Positions 15,464-25,400 of a DNA stretch of 45,040 nt are shown here, in pieces (the stretch's first letter is position 1; the number at the start of each line of letters is the position of its first letter). Source of the DNA: an uncultured Clostridia bacterium (GTDB lineage: Bacteria > Bacillota > Clostridia > Lachnospirales > Lachnospiraceae); NCBI GenBank assembly GCA_937896665.1, contig CALBNS010000050.1:1-45040 (forward strand). The letters run 5' to 3'. Under the pieces are notes generated by a model. The model worked only from the letters and a program-made list of their open reading frames with translations. It searched no databases and was not told the DNA's origin. The position numbers and the translations under genes were made by a program.

Positions 15464-17833
15464 TTATTGGTTTAAAGAATAATATTTTTCAGCATAACGC
15501 ACCGAATCCATTGCGTCAGCACCGTAAAAATCAGCATGAATCATGTCAGCATATTCCTGAGTCAGTACGGCACCTCCGACAATGACGGTAATAGAATCGT
15601 CCATTTCGTGCAATTTCCGGATTGTTTCCTCCATGGCAGGTACCGTGGTTGTCATCAAAGCGCTAAGTCCAACTAGACGGCAGCCGGTTTTTGTGACGCA
15701 GTCGCAGACTGCCTCGGGTGCTACATCACGCCCTAAGTCATATACTTTGAAGCCATAGCTTTCCAAAAGCACTTTTACAATATTTTTTCCAATATCGTGG
15801 ATATCTCCTTTTACAGTTGCAAGGATTACAGTATGGCTCTTCTTAGTATCAGCAGCAGGCATCATTTTCTTGATTTCTTCGAATGCGTTAGAGGCTGCCT
15901 CCGCGCTCATTAAAAGCTGTGGCAGATATGCTCTCTTCTCTTCAAATGCAGTTCCGATTTCATTGAGAGCCGGAATAATTTCCTTGTTGATAATATCTAA
16001 AGGTTTGTTTATTTTTAAGGATTCCAGTACGGCCGTTACTGCTTCACTGCGAAGGCCGTTGACGATGGCATGTCTGAGGCTCTGGGATTGTTCCGGCTTT
16101 TCCAAATCTGTTGCAGGTGCTTCTAACGCATCTGCATAGCGGATATAATCGCCACATGCCGTGTCCAGATTATGGAGTGCCCGGAAGGCATAGTAAACAT
16201 CCATCATGCTTTTAGAAAATGGATTCATAATTGCGCAATCTAGACCATTTTCCAGTGCATTTGCAAAAAATACGGAATTAATTTTATCACGTTTTGGAAG
16301 TCCGAAAGAAATATTGGATACTCCAAGACTGGTACAAATTCCCATGTCATGAAGCATGCGCACTGACTCCAGAGTAATCAAAGCGCTGTCTGCATTTGAT
16401 GAAACAGTCAGGCACAGCGGGTCTACAATAATATCTTTCTTTTCGATGCCATATTCAGCTGCATGATTTATAATTCGCTCTGCAATTAGAGTGCGTTCAC
16501 GGGCTGTCTCTGGAATTCCATTTTTATCCATAGTTAAAGCAATGACAGCACCGCCGTATTTCTGCACTAATGGGAAGATTGCATCCATGCTTTCAAGCTC
16601 GCCGTTGACAGAGTTTATAAGTGGTTTTCCATTATAAATCCGCATTGCCTTCTCGAGAACAGCCGGATTGGAAGAATCGAGCTGCAGAGGAGTGTCAGTG
16701 ACTGCCTGAAGTGCAGTAACGGCACATGTCATAACTTCCACTTCGTTAATTTCCGGAAGTCCCACGTTTACATCAAGAATCTGTACGCCGGCATCTGTCT
16801 GGCGCAGTCCTTCATTTAAAATATAATTCATATCTCCGCCACGTAATGCTTCTTTTAGTTTTCGCTTTCCGGTCGGATTAATGCGTTCTCCGATTAAAAT
16901 TGGCTGTTTTCCGATTGTAACTGCATGTGTATAAGAAGAAACGCAAGTAATTTCTTTTTTGTGCGGCAAAGAGTAAGGAAGTTCTCTTGTCTTTGCGATG
17001 GTTGCCGAAAGGTATTCTGGAGTAGTGCCACAGCAGCCACCGAGAATACAGGCACCTTTGTCTGCGAGTTGAGTCATGTAATTAGAAAATTCCTGTGCTG
17101 AGATATCAAATTGTGTCTTGCCGTCCACAACTTTCGGAAGTCCGGCATTTGGATTCATGATCAATGGAATAGAAATACATTCTGTGAATTCATCAATGAT
17201 TTCGAGCATTTTGTCTGGTCCAAAAGAACAATTCATGCCTAGAGCATCTACGCCCAGGCTTTCCAGCATGGCAACCATGGAAGCAGGGCTTGCCCCCGTC
17301 ATAAGTTTTCCACTCTCGTCATAAGCATTCGTTACGAAAACCGGCAGTGAGCATGTTTCTTTCGCAGCAAGCACAGCAGCCTTTGTTTCGTGACAGTCAT
17401 TCATGGTTTCGATTAAAATTAAATCTGCGCCATTGTCGGCTGCAAGCTGAATATTTGCAGCATAGAGCGAAACGGCATCTTCGAAAGATAAGTCTCCGAG
17501 TGGTTCTAACAATCTTCCGGTAGGTCCCATATCAAAAGCAATAAACTTGTCTTTTCTGCCGGAAACAGCCGCTTTTGCACAATTAAACGCAGCAAGAATC
17601 AGCTCATTATAATTCTCGTATTTGTCGCGGTTGATACCAAATGTATTCGTCTTAATAATATCGCAGCCTGCATCAAGATAAGCGTTGTGCAGGGCAGTAA
17701 TTTTATCCGGGTTGGTCAGGTTCCAAAGCTCAGGTGCTTCCCCTGGCTTTAATCCCATGGATTGTAAGACGGTGCCGGTTCCACCGTCGAAATATAATCG
17801 CTTTGTCTGTATCAGTTCATTTATTCTATTCAT
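15464..17833 (-). CDS. metH: Cobalamin-dependent methionine synthase without activation domain
   Basis: 789 residues. It transfers a methyl group from 5-methyltetrahydrofolate via cobalamin to homocysteine, giving methionine. Domains in order: homocysteine-binding barrel (about 1-290) with zinc ligands in GMNCSFGP and GGCCGTTP; pterin-binding barrel (about 310-570) with GERINPTGKRKL; cobalamin cap (about 590-675); and the B12 Rossmann domain with the lower-ligand motif D677-x-H679-xx-G682. E. coli MetH is ~1220 residues because it adds a SAM-binding activation domain. Here that part is absent and is supplied by the upstream gene, whose end overlaps this start by 8 nt. Confidence 0.95.
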   Translation of the reverse strand: MNRINELIQTKRLYFDGGTGTVLQSMGLKPGEAPELWNLTNPDKITALHNAYLDAGCDIIKTNTFGINRDKYENYNELILAAFNCAKAAVSGRKDKFIAFDMGPTGRLLEPLGDLSFEDAVSLYAANIQLAADNGADLILIETMNDCHETKAAVLAAKETCSLPVFVTNAYDESGKLMTGASPASMVAMLESLGVDALGMNCSFGPDKMLEIIDEFTECISIPLIMNPNAGLPKVVDGKTQFDISAQEFSNYMTQLADKGACILGGCCGTTPEYLSATIAKTRELPYSLPHKKEITCVSSYTHAVTIGKQPILIGERINPTGKRKLKEALRGGDMNYILNEGLRQTDAGVQILDVNVGLPEINEVEVMTCAVTALQAVTDTPLQLDSSNPAVLEKAMRIYNGKPLINSVNGELESMDAIFPLVQKYGGAVIALTMDKNGIPETARERTLIAERIINHAAEYGIEKKDIIVDPLCLTVSSNADSALITLESVRMLHDMGICTSLGVSNISFGLPKRDKINSVFFANALENGLDCAIMNPFSKSMMDVYYAFRALHNLDTACGDYIRYADALEAPATDLEKPEQSQSLRHAIVNGLRSEAVTAVLESLKINKPLDIINKEIIPALNEIGTAFEEKRAYLPQLLMSAEAASNAFEEIKKMMPAADTKKSHTVILATVKGDIHDIGKNIVKVLLESYGFKVYDLGRDVAPEAVCDCVTKTGCRLVGLSALMTTTVPAMEETIRKLHEMDDSITVIVGGAVLTQEYADMIHADFYGADAMDSVRYAEKYYSLNQ

Positions 17834-18419
17834 ATTTTATCCCCATAATCGCTGTAATTGATTTCTTTGGTGTCATTAATAAGGTTTTGCTGAGTGTAAT
17901 GCCAAGGAGCCTTTGTGCATCTACCACATCTAAAAGTGTGGGCTGGACAGATAACGGCAAGTCGCCGTATCCCGGACTGAACCGTGGTTTGCATGCCAGA
18001 TTCCCTTTTATTTCATTTTCAGCAAAATCACAAACTGCCTCCGCAAATGCAGAGGCAAGAGCATCGGTAATAAATGCTTCCGAGGCAGAAGCAATATTCA
18101 GTTTTATGAGCAGTCTGTCAACATTGATTCCTGTTGTTACGGCAAAAATAAAAGCTTCTCTGCAGCCTGAAAGATTGCGGTAAAGAGAGTGGCTATGTAT
18201 GGTGGTAAACGCTAAATCCACGCAATCCTCTTCCGGAAATGCGATGGGAACGCGTATTGCAGAATACTTACAATCTAACACATTTCGCAGATTTGCTTCA
18301 CATGTAAGGATGGTTTCGTTGGTGTATCCACGCTCAGTTTTTAGTCTTCTCGCGGTTTCAGCAGGGTCTAACAGAATCTGATCCTGTGGAATACAGGAAT
18401 AAATCACAGGGCGGCTCAT
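17826..18419 (-). CDS. Stand-alone methionine synthase activation-domain protein
   Basis: 197 residues resembling the C-terminal SAM-dependent reactivation domain of MetH, including the conserved FSPGYGDLPLSVQ segment and the following LLGITLS. In the fused enzyme this domain remethylates cob(II)alamin with SAM after accidental oxidation. Here it is a separate chain placed exactly between metF and metH, overlapping metF by 4 nt and metH by 8 nt, so the three are probably translated in a coupled way. Assignment of the reactivation role is from family knowledge and position. The N-terminal ~60 residues (LDPAETARRL and after) are less characteristic and may form the dimer or docking surface. Confidence 0.85.
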   Translation of the reverse strand: MSRPVIYSCIPQDQILLDPAETARRLKTERGYTNETILTCEANLRNVLDCKYSAIRVPIAFPEEDCVDLAFTTIHSHSLYRNLSGCREAFIFAVTTGINVDRLLIKLNIASASEAFITDALASAFAEAVCDFAENEIKGNLACKPRFSPGYGDLPLSVQPTLLDVVDAQRLLGITLSKTLLMTPKKSITAIMGIKYE

Positions 18420-19276
18420 CGTATAATCTCCGAAAGGTTTGCATTGATTGCCTCAGCCACATCCGGTTTATTCATAGAATAAACATGGACGGCATTGATT
18501 CCATTTGCATATAAATCAATAATCTGCTCTGTGGCGTAGGCAATACCTGCCTGCTTCATGGCAGCAGGGTTATCGCCGTAACGGTCTACAATCCGGATGA
18601 AACGCTGTGGAAGCGCTGTCGCCGAAATAGAGCAGATCCGTTTAATCTGTGCTGCACTGGTTACCGGCATGATTCCGGCAACGACCGGAATATTTACGCC
18701 TGCACGATAAAGGCGATACAGGAAATTATAAAGAATGTTATTATCAAAAAACATCTGTGTTGTAAGGAACTGACAGCCATTTTCTACTTTTCTCTTTAAG
18801 CCTTCAATGTCTGCTTTGCTGTTAGCACTTTCTGGATGGCTTTCCGGATAACAGGCACCACCGATGCAGAAACCGCCAAAATCCGTAATCTCACGCATCA
18901 GTTCGCTCGCATGATGATAAGTAAGATTTGAGGTGTCCATTCCCTCCGGGATATCGCCGCGCAATGCGAGAACGTTTTCAATGCCCTTGTCACGCAGTTT
19001 TTCTAGCTCCTGCTGAATTCGTTCTTTATTAGAAGAAACACAAGTTAAATGAGAAAGAGGTGTGACTCCATTTTCCAATAATGCAGAACCGATATCGGCC
19101 GTATATTGGGAAGTTCCGCCTCCTGCCCCATATGTAACACTCATAAAATCTGGTTTCAGAGAGGCAATTTTAGTTGATGCCTCTAAAACACTTTCAAATT
19201 TGTCACTTGTCTTCGGTGGAAAAACTTCAAAAGAAAGACTCGGTTTTTCACCGGTAATAATATCTATGATTTTCAT
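18416..19276 (-). CDS. metF: Methylenetetrahydrofolate reductase
   Basis: 286 residues from the ATG preceding KIIDIITGEKPSLSFEVFPP. It reduces 5,10-methylene-THF to 5-methyl-THF, the methyl donor for the MetH downstream. Seen are the N-terminal SFEVFPPK, SVTYGAGG, HLTCV, LALRGDIP and QLTTQMFFDN-like (here FLTTQMFFDN) segments of the FAD-binding TIM barrel. AAGGAAG sits eight bases before the start; an in-frame extension to 19336 is rejected because it runs through the promoter. First gene of the metF-activator-metH-sdaAB-sdaAA operon. I see no SAM or B12 riboswitch in the short leader. Confidence 0.93.
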   Translation of the reverse strand: MKIIDIITGEKPSLSFEVFPPKTSDKFESVLEASTKIASLKPDFMSVTYGAGGGTSQYTADIGSALLENGVTPLSHLTCVSSNKERIQQELEKLRDKGIENVLALRGDIPEGMDTSNLTYHHASELMREITDFGGFCIGGACYPESHPESANSKADIEGLKRKVENGCQFLTTQMFFDNNILYNFLYRLYRAGVNIPVVAGIMPVTSAAQIKRICSISATALPQRFIRIVDRYGDNPAAMKQAGIAYATEQIIDLYANGINAVHVYSMNKPDVAEAINANLSEIIR

Positions 19277-19307
19277 GAAAACACTTCCTTTGCTTGAAAT
19301 ATCATTA

Positions 19308-19336
19308 ATTATAACAGAGAGGGCAGACGGTAACAA
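19308..19336 (-). promoter_or_regulatory. Promoter of the metF-metH-sda operon
   Basis: On the minus strand, TTGTTA (19331-19336), a 17-bp spacer and TATAAT (19308-19313). The untranslated leader would be only about 25 nt. Confidence 0.65.
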
Positions 19337-19418
19337 GAAATTTTATTTTCAATTTATAGATATTGTGATAAACTATAAAAGTAATCAGAGTTTGAAAACA
19401 AATGAGTGAGGTACATTT

Positions 19419-20957
19419 ATGATAAAAGTTCAGGAATACAGAGGACACATTCGAAATTGGGGAGCACTTTGCGGGGAACTTGGAATTGATAAAACACTCT
19501 CAAGGAAAGCACGTGAGGAAACAATTTTAATCAAAGCGTATGAAACATGGGGGTATGACATGGCAAATCATATGCATGGCATGTTCGCATTTGCGCTTTG
19601 GGATGAAGAGGAGCAGAAGCTTTTCTGCCTGAGAGATCCGTTTGGAACAAAGCCTTTCTATTATTATGTGACAGCAGACGGGACTCTTCTTTATGGAACG
19701 ATGATTCGTAAGATTATGGAGCAGAAGGGATTTGTAAAAGAATTAAATGAAGATATGCTTCAGTTGTATATGAGTCTGACATATGTAGCAGGTGAGGATA
19801 CCTTTTTTAAAGGTGTCAAGAAACTTTTGCCGGGGCGGTATTTGATTTGGCAGAATGGAAAATTTACAATTGAACGCTATTGGAAACCGGAATTTCATGC
19901 TGACGAAAGTAAATCTTTGGAAGAGTGGGCAGATGAGATTCATACTACAATTCAAAAAATTATGCCGGAGGTTAAGTCAGAGGATGAATATGCAGAGGCA
20001 TTTTTATCGGGCGGTGTAGATTCTTCTTATGTATTGGCAATGTCTGATGTGACAATGACAGACTCCTGCGGGTATGAGGAGGAGCGTTTTGACGAGTCGA
20101 AGTTAGCAGCAAAGACAGCAGAACTTCTTGGACGTGAGATTTCAAGATCTGTGATTACCCCAGAGCAGTATTTTGAAATTGTTCCTTGGGTTATGTACAA
20201 TATGGAACAGCCATTAGGGGACGCGTCTGCAATTGTATTTGCACTTGGCTGCAAGGCGACAGCAGAGCACACAAAGATTTGCTATTCAGGAGAAGGCTCA
20301 GACGAATTTTTCGGCGGATATAATATGTATCGCAATGCAGAGCGTTATGGTGACAATCTGAAGACATTTTATGTTGGCAACACCAACATTATGAAGGAAG
20401 ATGAGAAGAAGAAAATTCTGAAAAACTATAAGGAAGATGTTCTTCCGATTAATGTAGTAAAAGACATTTATGAGGAAAACGAAGGGCTTGATCCACTCTC
20501 AAAAATGTCAGACGTGGATATCCAGATTTGGCTCGAAGGGGATATCTATCTGAATGTAGACAAGATGAGTGAGGCAGCAGGATTGGAAATTCGTATGCCG
20601 CTCACAGATAAGAGGATTTTTGATATTGCATCCAGAATGCCATCGAAATACAAAGTAAACGAAGAACAAAACAAAGTGGCATTTCGTACGGCTGCGGCGA
20701 AGGTATTGCCGGAAGAGATTGCGTTTCGCAAGAAACTTGGTTTCATTGTTCCTATCCGTATCTGGATGGCAGATGAAAGGTATAATCAGGATGTACAGGC
20801 AAAATTTCACAGCGAAATGGCAGAGAAGTTCTTCAATGTAGAAGAAATCAATACAATTTTTGATAATTATATCGGTGGAAATTCAGATGATTGGAGAAAA
20901 GTGTGGACAATCTATACATTCCTGGTTTGGTACGAGGAATATTTTGTAAAAAGATAA
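19419..20957 (+). CDS. Asparagine synthase-like protein lacking the glutaminase nucleophile
   Basis: 512 residues. The C-terminal two thirds are a complete ATP-pyrophosphatase domain of the AsnB type: SGGVDSS (197-203) and CYSGEGSDEFFGGY. The N-terminal half keeps only the later portion of the class II glutaminase fold (MHGMFAFALWDEEEQKLFCL, then GTKPFYYY). It starts roughly where normal AsnB has NGEIYNY, so the Cys that must be residue 2 and the first ~70 residues are missing. The upstream 140 bp do not encode them, and the start has a plausible GAGG ribosome site. Expected consequence, by inference: glutamine cannot be used directly, so it takes free ammonia or activates some other carboxylate. 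It is transcribed alone. Confidence 0.8.
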   Translation: MIKVQEYRGHIRNWGALCGELGIDKTLSRKAREETILIKAYETWGYDMANHMHGMFAFALWDEEEQKLFCLRDPFGTKPFYYYVTADGTLLYGTMIRKIMEQKGFVKELNEDMLQLYMSLTYVAGEDTFFKGVKKLLPGRYLIWQNGKFTIERYWKPEFHADESKSLEEWADEIHTTIQKIMPEVKSEDEYAEAFLSGGVDSSYVLAMSDVTMTDSCGYEEERFDESKLAAKTAELLGREISRSVITPEQYFEIVPWVMYNMEQPLGDASAIVFALGCKATAEHTKICYSGEGSDEFFGGYNMYRNAERYGDNLKTFYVGNTNIMKEDEKKKILKNYKEDVLPINVVKDIYEENEGLDPLSKMSDVDIQIWLEGDIYLNVDKMSEAAGLEIRMPLTDKRIFDIASRMPSKYKVNEEQNKVAFRTAAAKVLPEEIAFRKKLGFIVPIRIWMADERYNQDVQAKFHSEMAEKFFNVEEINTIFDNYIGGNSDDWRKVWTIYTFLVWYEEYFVKR

Positions 20958-20966
20958 ATAGAAAAA

Positions 20967-21016
20967 AGATAGCGAGGGATTCTGAATTTATGATTCGGGG
21001 TTCTTCGCTATTTATT
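20967..21016 (+). terminator. Terminator of the AsnB-like gene
   Basis: A 7-bp stem ATAGCGA/TCGCTAT (20969-20975 with 21005-21011) with an inner GAAT/ATTC pairing, followed by TTATT. Confidence 0.6.
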
Positions 21017-21136
21017 GCTAATTTTGGCGTCAAAAAATTAATACAACAAATCTGTAGACTAAGCCGTGTATATTTTTTAAATATTGTGGATTAGAAGGAT
21101 CATCTGCAACGTTTCCGGGAAGGAGCATGCAAAAAC

Positions 21137-21165
21137 TTGACAATAATTGCCAATGGAGTTATGTT
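21137..21165 (+). promoter_or_regulatory. Promoter of the DUF1622-arsC-like pair
   Basis: TTGACA (21137-21142), a 17-bp spacer and TATGTT (21160-21165), about 60 bp before the DUF1622 start. Confidence 0.55.
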
Positions 21166-21227
21166 ATATCTAGCTGGCCGGTGCCTGCAGGGACTGTTGT
21201 AAAAACGTTTAGATGGGAGGGATTGAG

Positions 21228-21584
21228 TTGGGACTGCTACATCATATTGAAGCAATATTTCAGGTTGTCGTACAGTACGGGATATTGTTTTTGGAATTTG
21301 CAGGAGTTGTCGTACTGCTTGCCACTGCAATAAGAAGTCTATATACCTGGATTTGCAAAAAGCGACGTGTTCAGCTTGATTTGGCTCAGGGAATTGCATT
21401 AGCATTGGAGTTTAAACTTGGTGGAGAGGTACTTCGTACTGTTATTGTTAGGGAACAAAGTGAATTGGTAATTCTGGGAGCTGTTATTCTTCTGCGTGGT
21501 GCACTGACATTTCTTATTCATTGGGAAATCAAAGGGGAAGAATCACGTATTCTGGCAGAATCACAGGTGGAGAAAGGAGACTAG
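21228..21584 (+). CDS. DUF1622 small membrane protein
   Basis: 118 residues from a TTG at 21228, with an alternative ATG at 21213. TTG is preferred because GGGAGG (21215-21220) stands seven bases before it but would lie inside the coding region of the ATG form. There are three probable membrane helices: near the N-terminus (ILFLEFAGVVVLLATAI), and in the C-terminal half around ELVILGAVILLRGALTFLIH. Between them, the family pattern ALALEFKLGGEVLRTV is present. The function of DUF1622 proteins is unknown. It lies 3 nt before an ArsC/Spx-like gene and is surely cotranscribed with it, which hints at a stress link but proves nothing. Confidence 0.75.
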   Translation: MGLLHHIEAIFQVVVQYGILFLEFAGVVVLLATAIRSLYTWICKKRRVQLDLAQGIALALEFKLGGEVLRTVIVREQSELVILGAVILLRGALTFLIHWEIKGEESRILAESQVEKGD

Positions 21585-21587
21585 ATT

Positions 21588-21941
21588 ATGCTGTTTGTAG
21601 AATATCCGAAGTGCAGTACATGTAAGAAAGCAAAGAAATGGCTGGCTGACCACCAGCTGACTTATGAAGACCGTCATATTAAGGAACAGAACCCGACGGC
21701 GGATGAATTAAAGCAATGGCATCAGAAAAGCGGACTGCCATTGAAAAAATTCTTTAATACAAGCGGACTTTTATATAAAGAAATGAATTTGAAAGAGAAA
21801 CTTCCGAATATGTCGGAGGAAGAACAGTATGAATTGCTCGCCTCGGATGGTATGCTGGTAAAGCGCCCGGTTCTTGTGAATGGCGAACAGATTCTGTTGG
21901 GATTTAAAGAAGAGACATGGAAAGAAGTTTTAGGAAAATAA
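21588..21941 (+). CDS. ArsC/Spx-family thioredoxin-fold protein
   Basis: 117 residues with the ArsC/Spx fold. An N-terminal redox motif CSTC (about residues 9-12) follows YPK; after it come KKAKKWLADHQL, the central GLPLKKFFNTSG and the C-terminal KRPVLV, in which the Arg is conserved in this superfamily. Spx proteins bind RNA polymerase under disulfide stress, while ArsC-like members can reduce arsenate. The sequence alone does not decide between them, and no ars genes are nearby. GGAGA precedes the start, three bases after the DUF1622 gene. A strong terminator follows. Confidence 0.8.
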   Translation: MLFVEYPKCSTCKKAKKWLADHQLTYEDRHIKEQNPTADELKQWHQKSGLPLKKFFNTSGLLYKEMNLKEKLPNMSEEEQYELLASDGMLVKRPVLVNGEQILLGFKEETWKEVLGK

Positions 21942-21977
21942 AAATCTCTGGCTGTTTCAGCAGCCGGAGATTTTTTT
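21941..21977 (+). terminator. Terminator of the DUF1622-arsC-like operon
   Basis: The stem AAATCTC-T-GGCTG / CAGCC-G-GAGATTT with a six-base loop, followed by a run of T (21971-21977). Confidence 0.85.
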
Positions 21978-22010
21978 GTATGTTGTAAGGGCATTTTGTA
22001 ATACTTAAAA

Positions 22011-22115
22011 TATGCGCTTGTTCCAATTTTTCGGGAATATGACGTAGATGTCGTACTGACAGGACATGACCGCACGTACTCACGTTCACAGATAATGGAT
22101 TTTATCAGGTCTTAG
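22011..22115 (+). pseudogene. C-terminal scrap of a metallophosphoesterase gene
   Basis: A 34-codon open stretch ending in TAG, without a start codon or ribosome site. It reads KYALVPIFREYDVDVVLTGH and continues DRTYSRSQ. The combination YDVDVVLTGHDxTYSRS matches the metal-binding C-terminal block (GHDHxYxR) of calcineurin-like and purple acid-type phosphatases; here the second motif His is replaced by Arg. It is therefore a gene remnant left by deletion. Nothing matching the rest of the gene is visible nearby. Confidence 0.65.
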
Positions 22116-22226
22116 ATATGTATTCCATAGGGATAGAAGTCATTCAGGGGATATCGGTAACGCTTGGAGTTATTTTAACGATTCAGAATCAATGTCACTT
22201 AGTTAAGCTTATTTAATCAAAAATAG

Positions 22227-22255
22227 TTGCATATTATGTGTATTAATAGTATGAT
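22227..22255 (+). promoter_or_regulatory. Possible promoter for the SNF2 gene
   Basis: TTGCAT (22227-22232), a 17-bp spacer and TATGAT (22250-22255). It probably served the decayed HTH gene at 22287 and may now transcribe the SNF2 gene with a leader of about 160 nt. Confidence 0.4.
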
Positions 22256-22286
22256 AATAGAAAATATGTTCGAATCGGAGCCCGAT

Positions 22287-22370
22287 GTGATAATTACTTA
22301 TAAAAAGCTTTGGAAATTATTGATTGATAAAGATATGTTAGAAAAAAGCAAGAAATTTAAGTTTTGCTGA
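22287..22370 (+). pseudogene. N-terminal scrap of a Cro/CI-type HTH gene
   Basis: 28 codons from GTG to TGA. The first part, ITYKKLWKLLIDKDM, is the typical beginning of small YozG-like Cro/CI regulators, which continue KKKDL plus the recognition helix. Here the sequence departs after KDM into LEKSKKFKFC and stops, so the DNA-binding helices are lost. A promoter-like element lies upstream at 22227-22255. Together with the phosphatase scrap, it shows that the 450-bp gap before the SNF2 gene is eroded coding DNA. Confidence 0.6.
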
Positions 22371-22423
22371 GTTTTCAGTAAGTTTCTCGGATTATGCGGC
22401 ATTGCAGAAAGGATAACATACAA

Positions 22424-25400
22424 ATGATTACCACAGATTATGTAAAATCATTAGCAAATACAGCTTCATATAGTAAGGGGAAGTCTATCCAGAACTCTTC
22501 ATGGAAGATCGAGTTCTTTAAGGTGGAGCACGAAGGAGCTTATGATTATATCAGTGCTTCCGTGCTGGGAAGTTATGATAACGAATATGGGATAGATATG
22601 AAATATAATACAGAAACAGATACATTGGAAGACACTTATTGCGAGTGCCCGGCATTCGAAGAGTATAGTGGAATCTGTAAACATTGTGTGGCAGTATTAC
22701 TAGAGTACAAGAAATACTGCGAAAGACAGGTAACAATGGAAGCATTTGTGAATCGTCAGAAAGGAACGTCAGAGTATGATATGAGGTCACGATATTTTGA
22801 TGTTGGATCTGTTAGTATAAAGCATAAACCAATCCGTAGAACAACTCCTCAGATGAAGGAGCTGTTGGAACGTCAGGTGCGTCTCCGTCTAGCATCATAT
22901 CAGCAGAAAGATATGATTGGACAGGTAAAGTTAGAGCCAAATTTTTCATTTGATGAGCAGGAGGTGTCGTTGGATTTTAAAATAGGAGATACTCAGATGT
23001 ATGTACTCAAGGATGTGTTTGAATTTTCTGAACGTATGGAAAACAGTACAGACTATAGTTATGGCAAGAAGTTGAAATTTGTACATACAATAGACATGTT
23101 TACGGAAGAATCCCAAAAAATAGTTTCCTATCTTAATAATTGGACGAGAAGAAATGAGCAGTATTATGGACGGACACAATATTATTATGGATATGGCATG
23201 CGATATTCTAAACCGAAGTTGCGGACCATTTCTATGGATTGTTATGAACTGGAAGAGTTTTTACAGACGGTCGGAGTTCAACGGATTATGTCAGGAAGTA
23301 TGGTGTTGCCTGTTAAGTATGAAAGGCCAAAGCAGGAAGTACTGATTACGGGACATGAGGACGGAATAGAAATCAGACTTCCGCAAATGTTACGATATGT
23401 GGGAAATACATATCATATATATGTATGCAAAGACGGAATTTATTGTGTTCCACTTGGAGAAGAGGGAATGATTCAGACCTTGTATGGTTGTGCAGAAGAT
23501 AACGGTGGCAGACCAATCTATATTCAAAGCGAAGATATACCAGAATTCTGCAGGGAATTTCTTCCTATGTTGGAGGAAAAGTTTCAGTGTAGTAAGAAGA
23601 ATTTTGATGCATCAAAATTTGTCATTGATCCCGCTAAATTTCAAATATACTTGGACATGCCTCAGGATGATTATATTAGCTGTAGGGTTCAAGTGATTTA
23701 TGGGAAAGAATCATATAATCTGATGGATAAAAATATGCAGCGCAATGCCAGAGATTTTATTGGTGAAATGGAAGTAGAGCAGTGTGTTGCGCCTTGGTTT
23801 AACGCATTTAATCCGTTGACAAAAGAATGGGTTCTGGCAGAAGACGAAGAGATGTTGTATGAACTTTTGACAACGGGCATTCCACGTTTTCATGAAATTG
23901 GGGAAGTGTTTATCTCCGAGGCATTGAAAAAACTCAAAGTACGTTCGACCATGAAGGTAAGTGCTGGTGTCTCTTTGTCGGGGAATTTATTGGAATTGAA
24001 AATGTCGGTGGATGATATTTCAAATGATGAATTACTAAATATCCTTTGCAGATATCAAAAACGTAAGAAATTTTATCGAATGAAAAATGGTACATTTCTT
24101 AACATAGAAGATGAGAGAATTCATGCGCTTTATGAACTGAAGCAAGGTATGGGCATTAAGGACAGTGAATTTAAGAAGGAAGAAATCTTACTTCCGAAAT
24201 ATCGTGCACTGTTTCTAGATACAAAGATTCAGGAAAATCAGTCATTTTCGATTGTAAAAAATAAGGAGTTTAAATCGCTTGTACGAAATATGAAGACGAT
24301 AGAAGACAACGATTTTGAGTTGCCACAGCAAATGAAAGAAATTCTGAGGGAGTATCAGAAGCGAGGCTTTTTATGGATTAAGACCTTAAAGAATAATGGT
24401 TTTGGTGGCATTCTTGCAGATGATATGGGGCTCGGGAAAACATTGCAGGTGATTACCTTCCTTCTTTCGGAGTACGAGGGACTCCCTAATAATATCTGCG
24501 GGAGAACATTGATTGTAGCACCTGCATCTTTGGTGTTCAATTGGAAGAATGAAATGGAGCATTTTGCACCGCAGCTTTCGGTAAAAATGATTGTGGGAAC
24601 GGCAGAAGAACGTGCGAGAATGATTCAGAGTGTGGGCGAAAGGGAAATTTTACTGACTTCGTATGATTTATTAAAGCGGGATATTTCTAGTTATAAAGGG
24701 ATTTCTTTTGCAAACCAGATTATTGACGAAGCACAGTATATTAAAAACCATAATACGCAGGCTGCGAAGGCGGTTCGGAGAATCGAGTCGGATTTTCGTC
24801 TGGCACTTACAGGAACTCCCGTTGAAAATCGTTTAAGTGAATTGTGGAGTATTTTTGATTATTTAATGCCAGGATTTTTGTATCCATATCAGACATTCCG
24901 TAAGGAGCTGGAGATTCCTATTGTGCAGAATAATGAGGAAGAAGCCGCACAACGTTTACAGAAGATGGTAAAACCATTTATTCTGCGAAGATTAAAGCGG
25001 GATGTTCTGAAGGATCTTCCGGATAAGATTGAAAAAAATATGTATGCAAAAATGGAAGAAGAACAACAAAGATTATATGATGCACATGTGAAGCGTTTGA
25101 AATTGATGTTGGATAAGCAAAGTGACGAAGAGTTTCGTAATTCAAAGCTTTATATACTTTCGGAACTGACAAAATTGAGACAGTTATGCTGTTATCCAGG
25201 ACTGATATATGAAAATTATCTACATATTTCAGCAAAAGAGTATCTTTGTATGGAGCTAATTGAGAATGCAATTGAAGGTGGGCATAAGATTCTTTTGTTT
25301 TCTCAGTTTACAACTATGTTAGAACGATTGCTCAAGCTGTTTGAACAGAGGAATATTTCCTTTTATCTTCTTACAGGTGCAACATCTAAAGAAAAACGTA

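Larger units (their letters stand above)
21978..22423. other. Eroded intergenic stretch before the SNF2 gene
   Basis: About 450 bp without an intact gene. It holds the phosphatase scrap (22011-22115), a promoter-like element (22227-22255) and the HTH scrap (22287-22370). I see no RNA gene or repeat in the remainder. Confidence 0.6.

Noticed and set aside
19277..19418. SAM or cobalamin riboswitch upstream of metF
   Set aside because: The promoter lies only about 30 bp before the start codon, leaving no room for an aptamer; no conserved S-box or B12-box pieces are seen.
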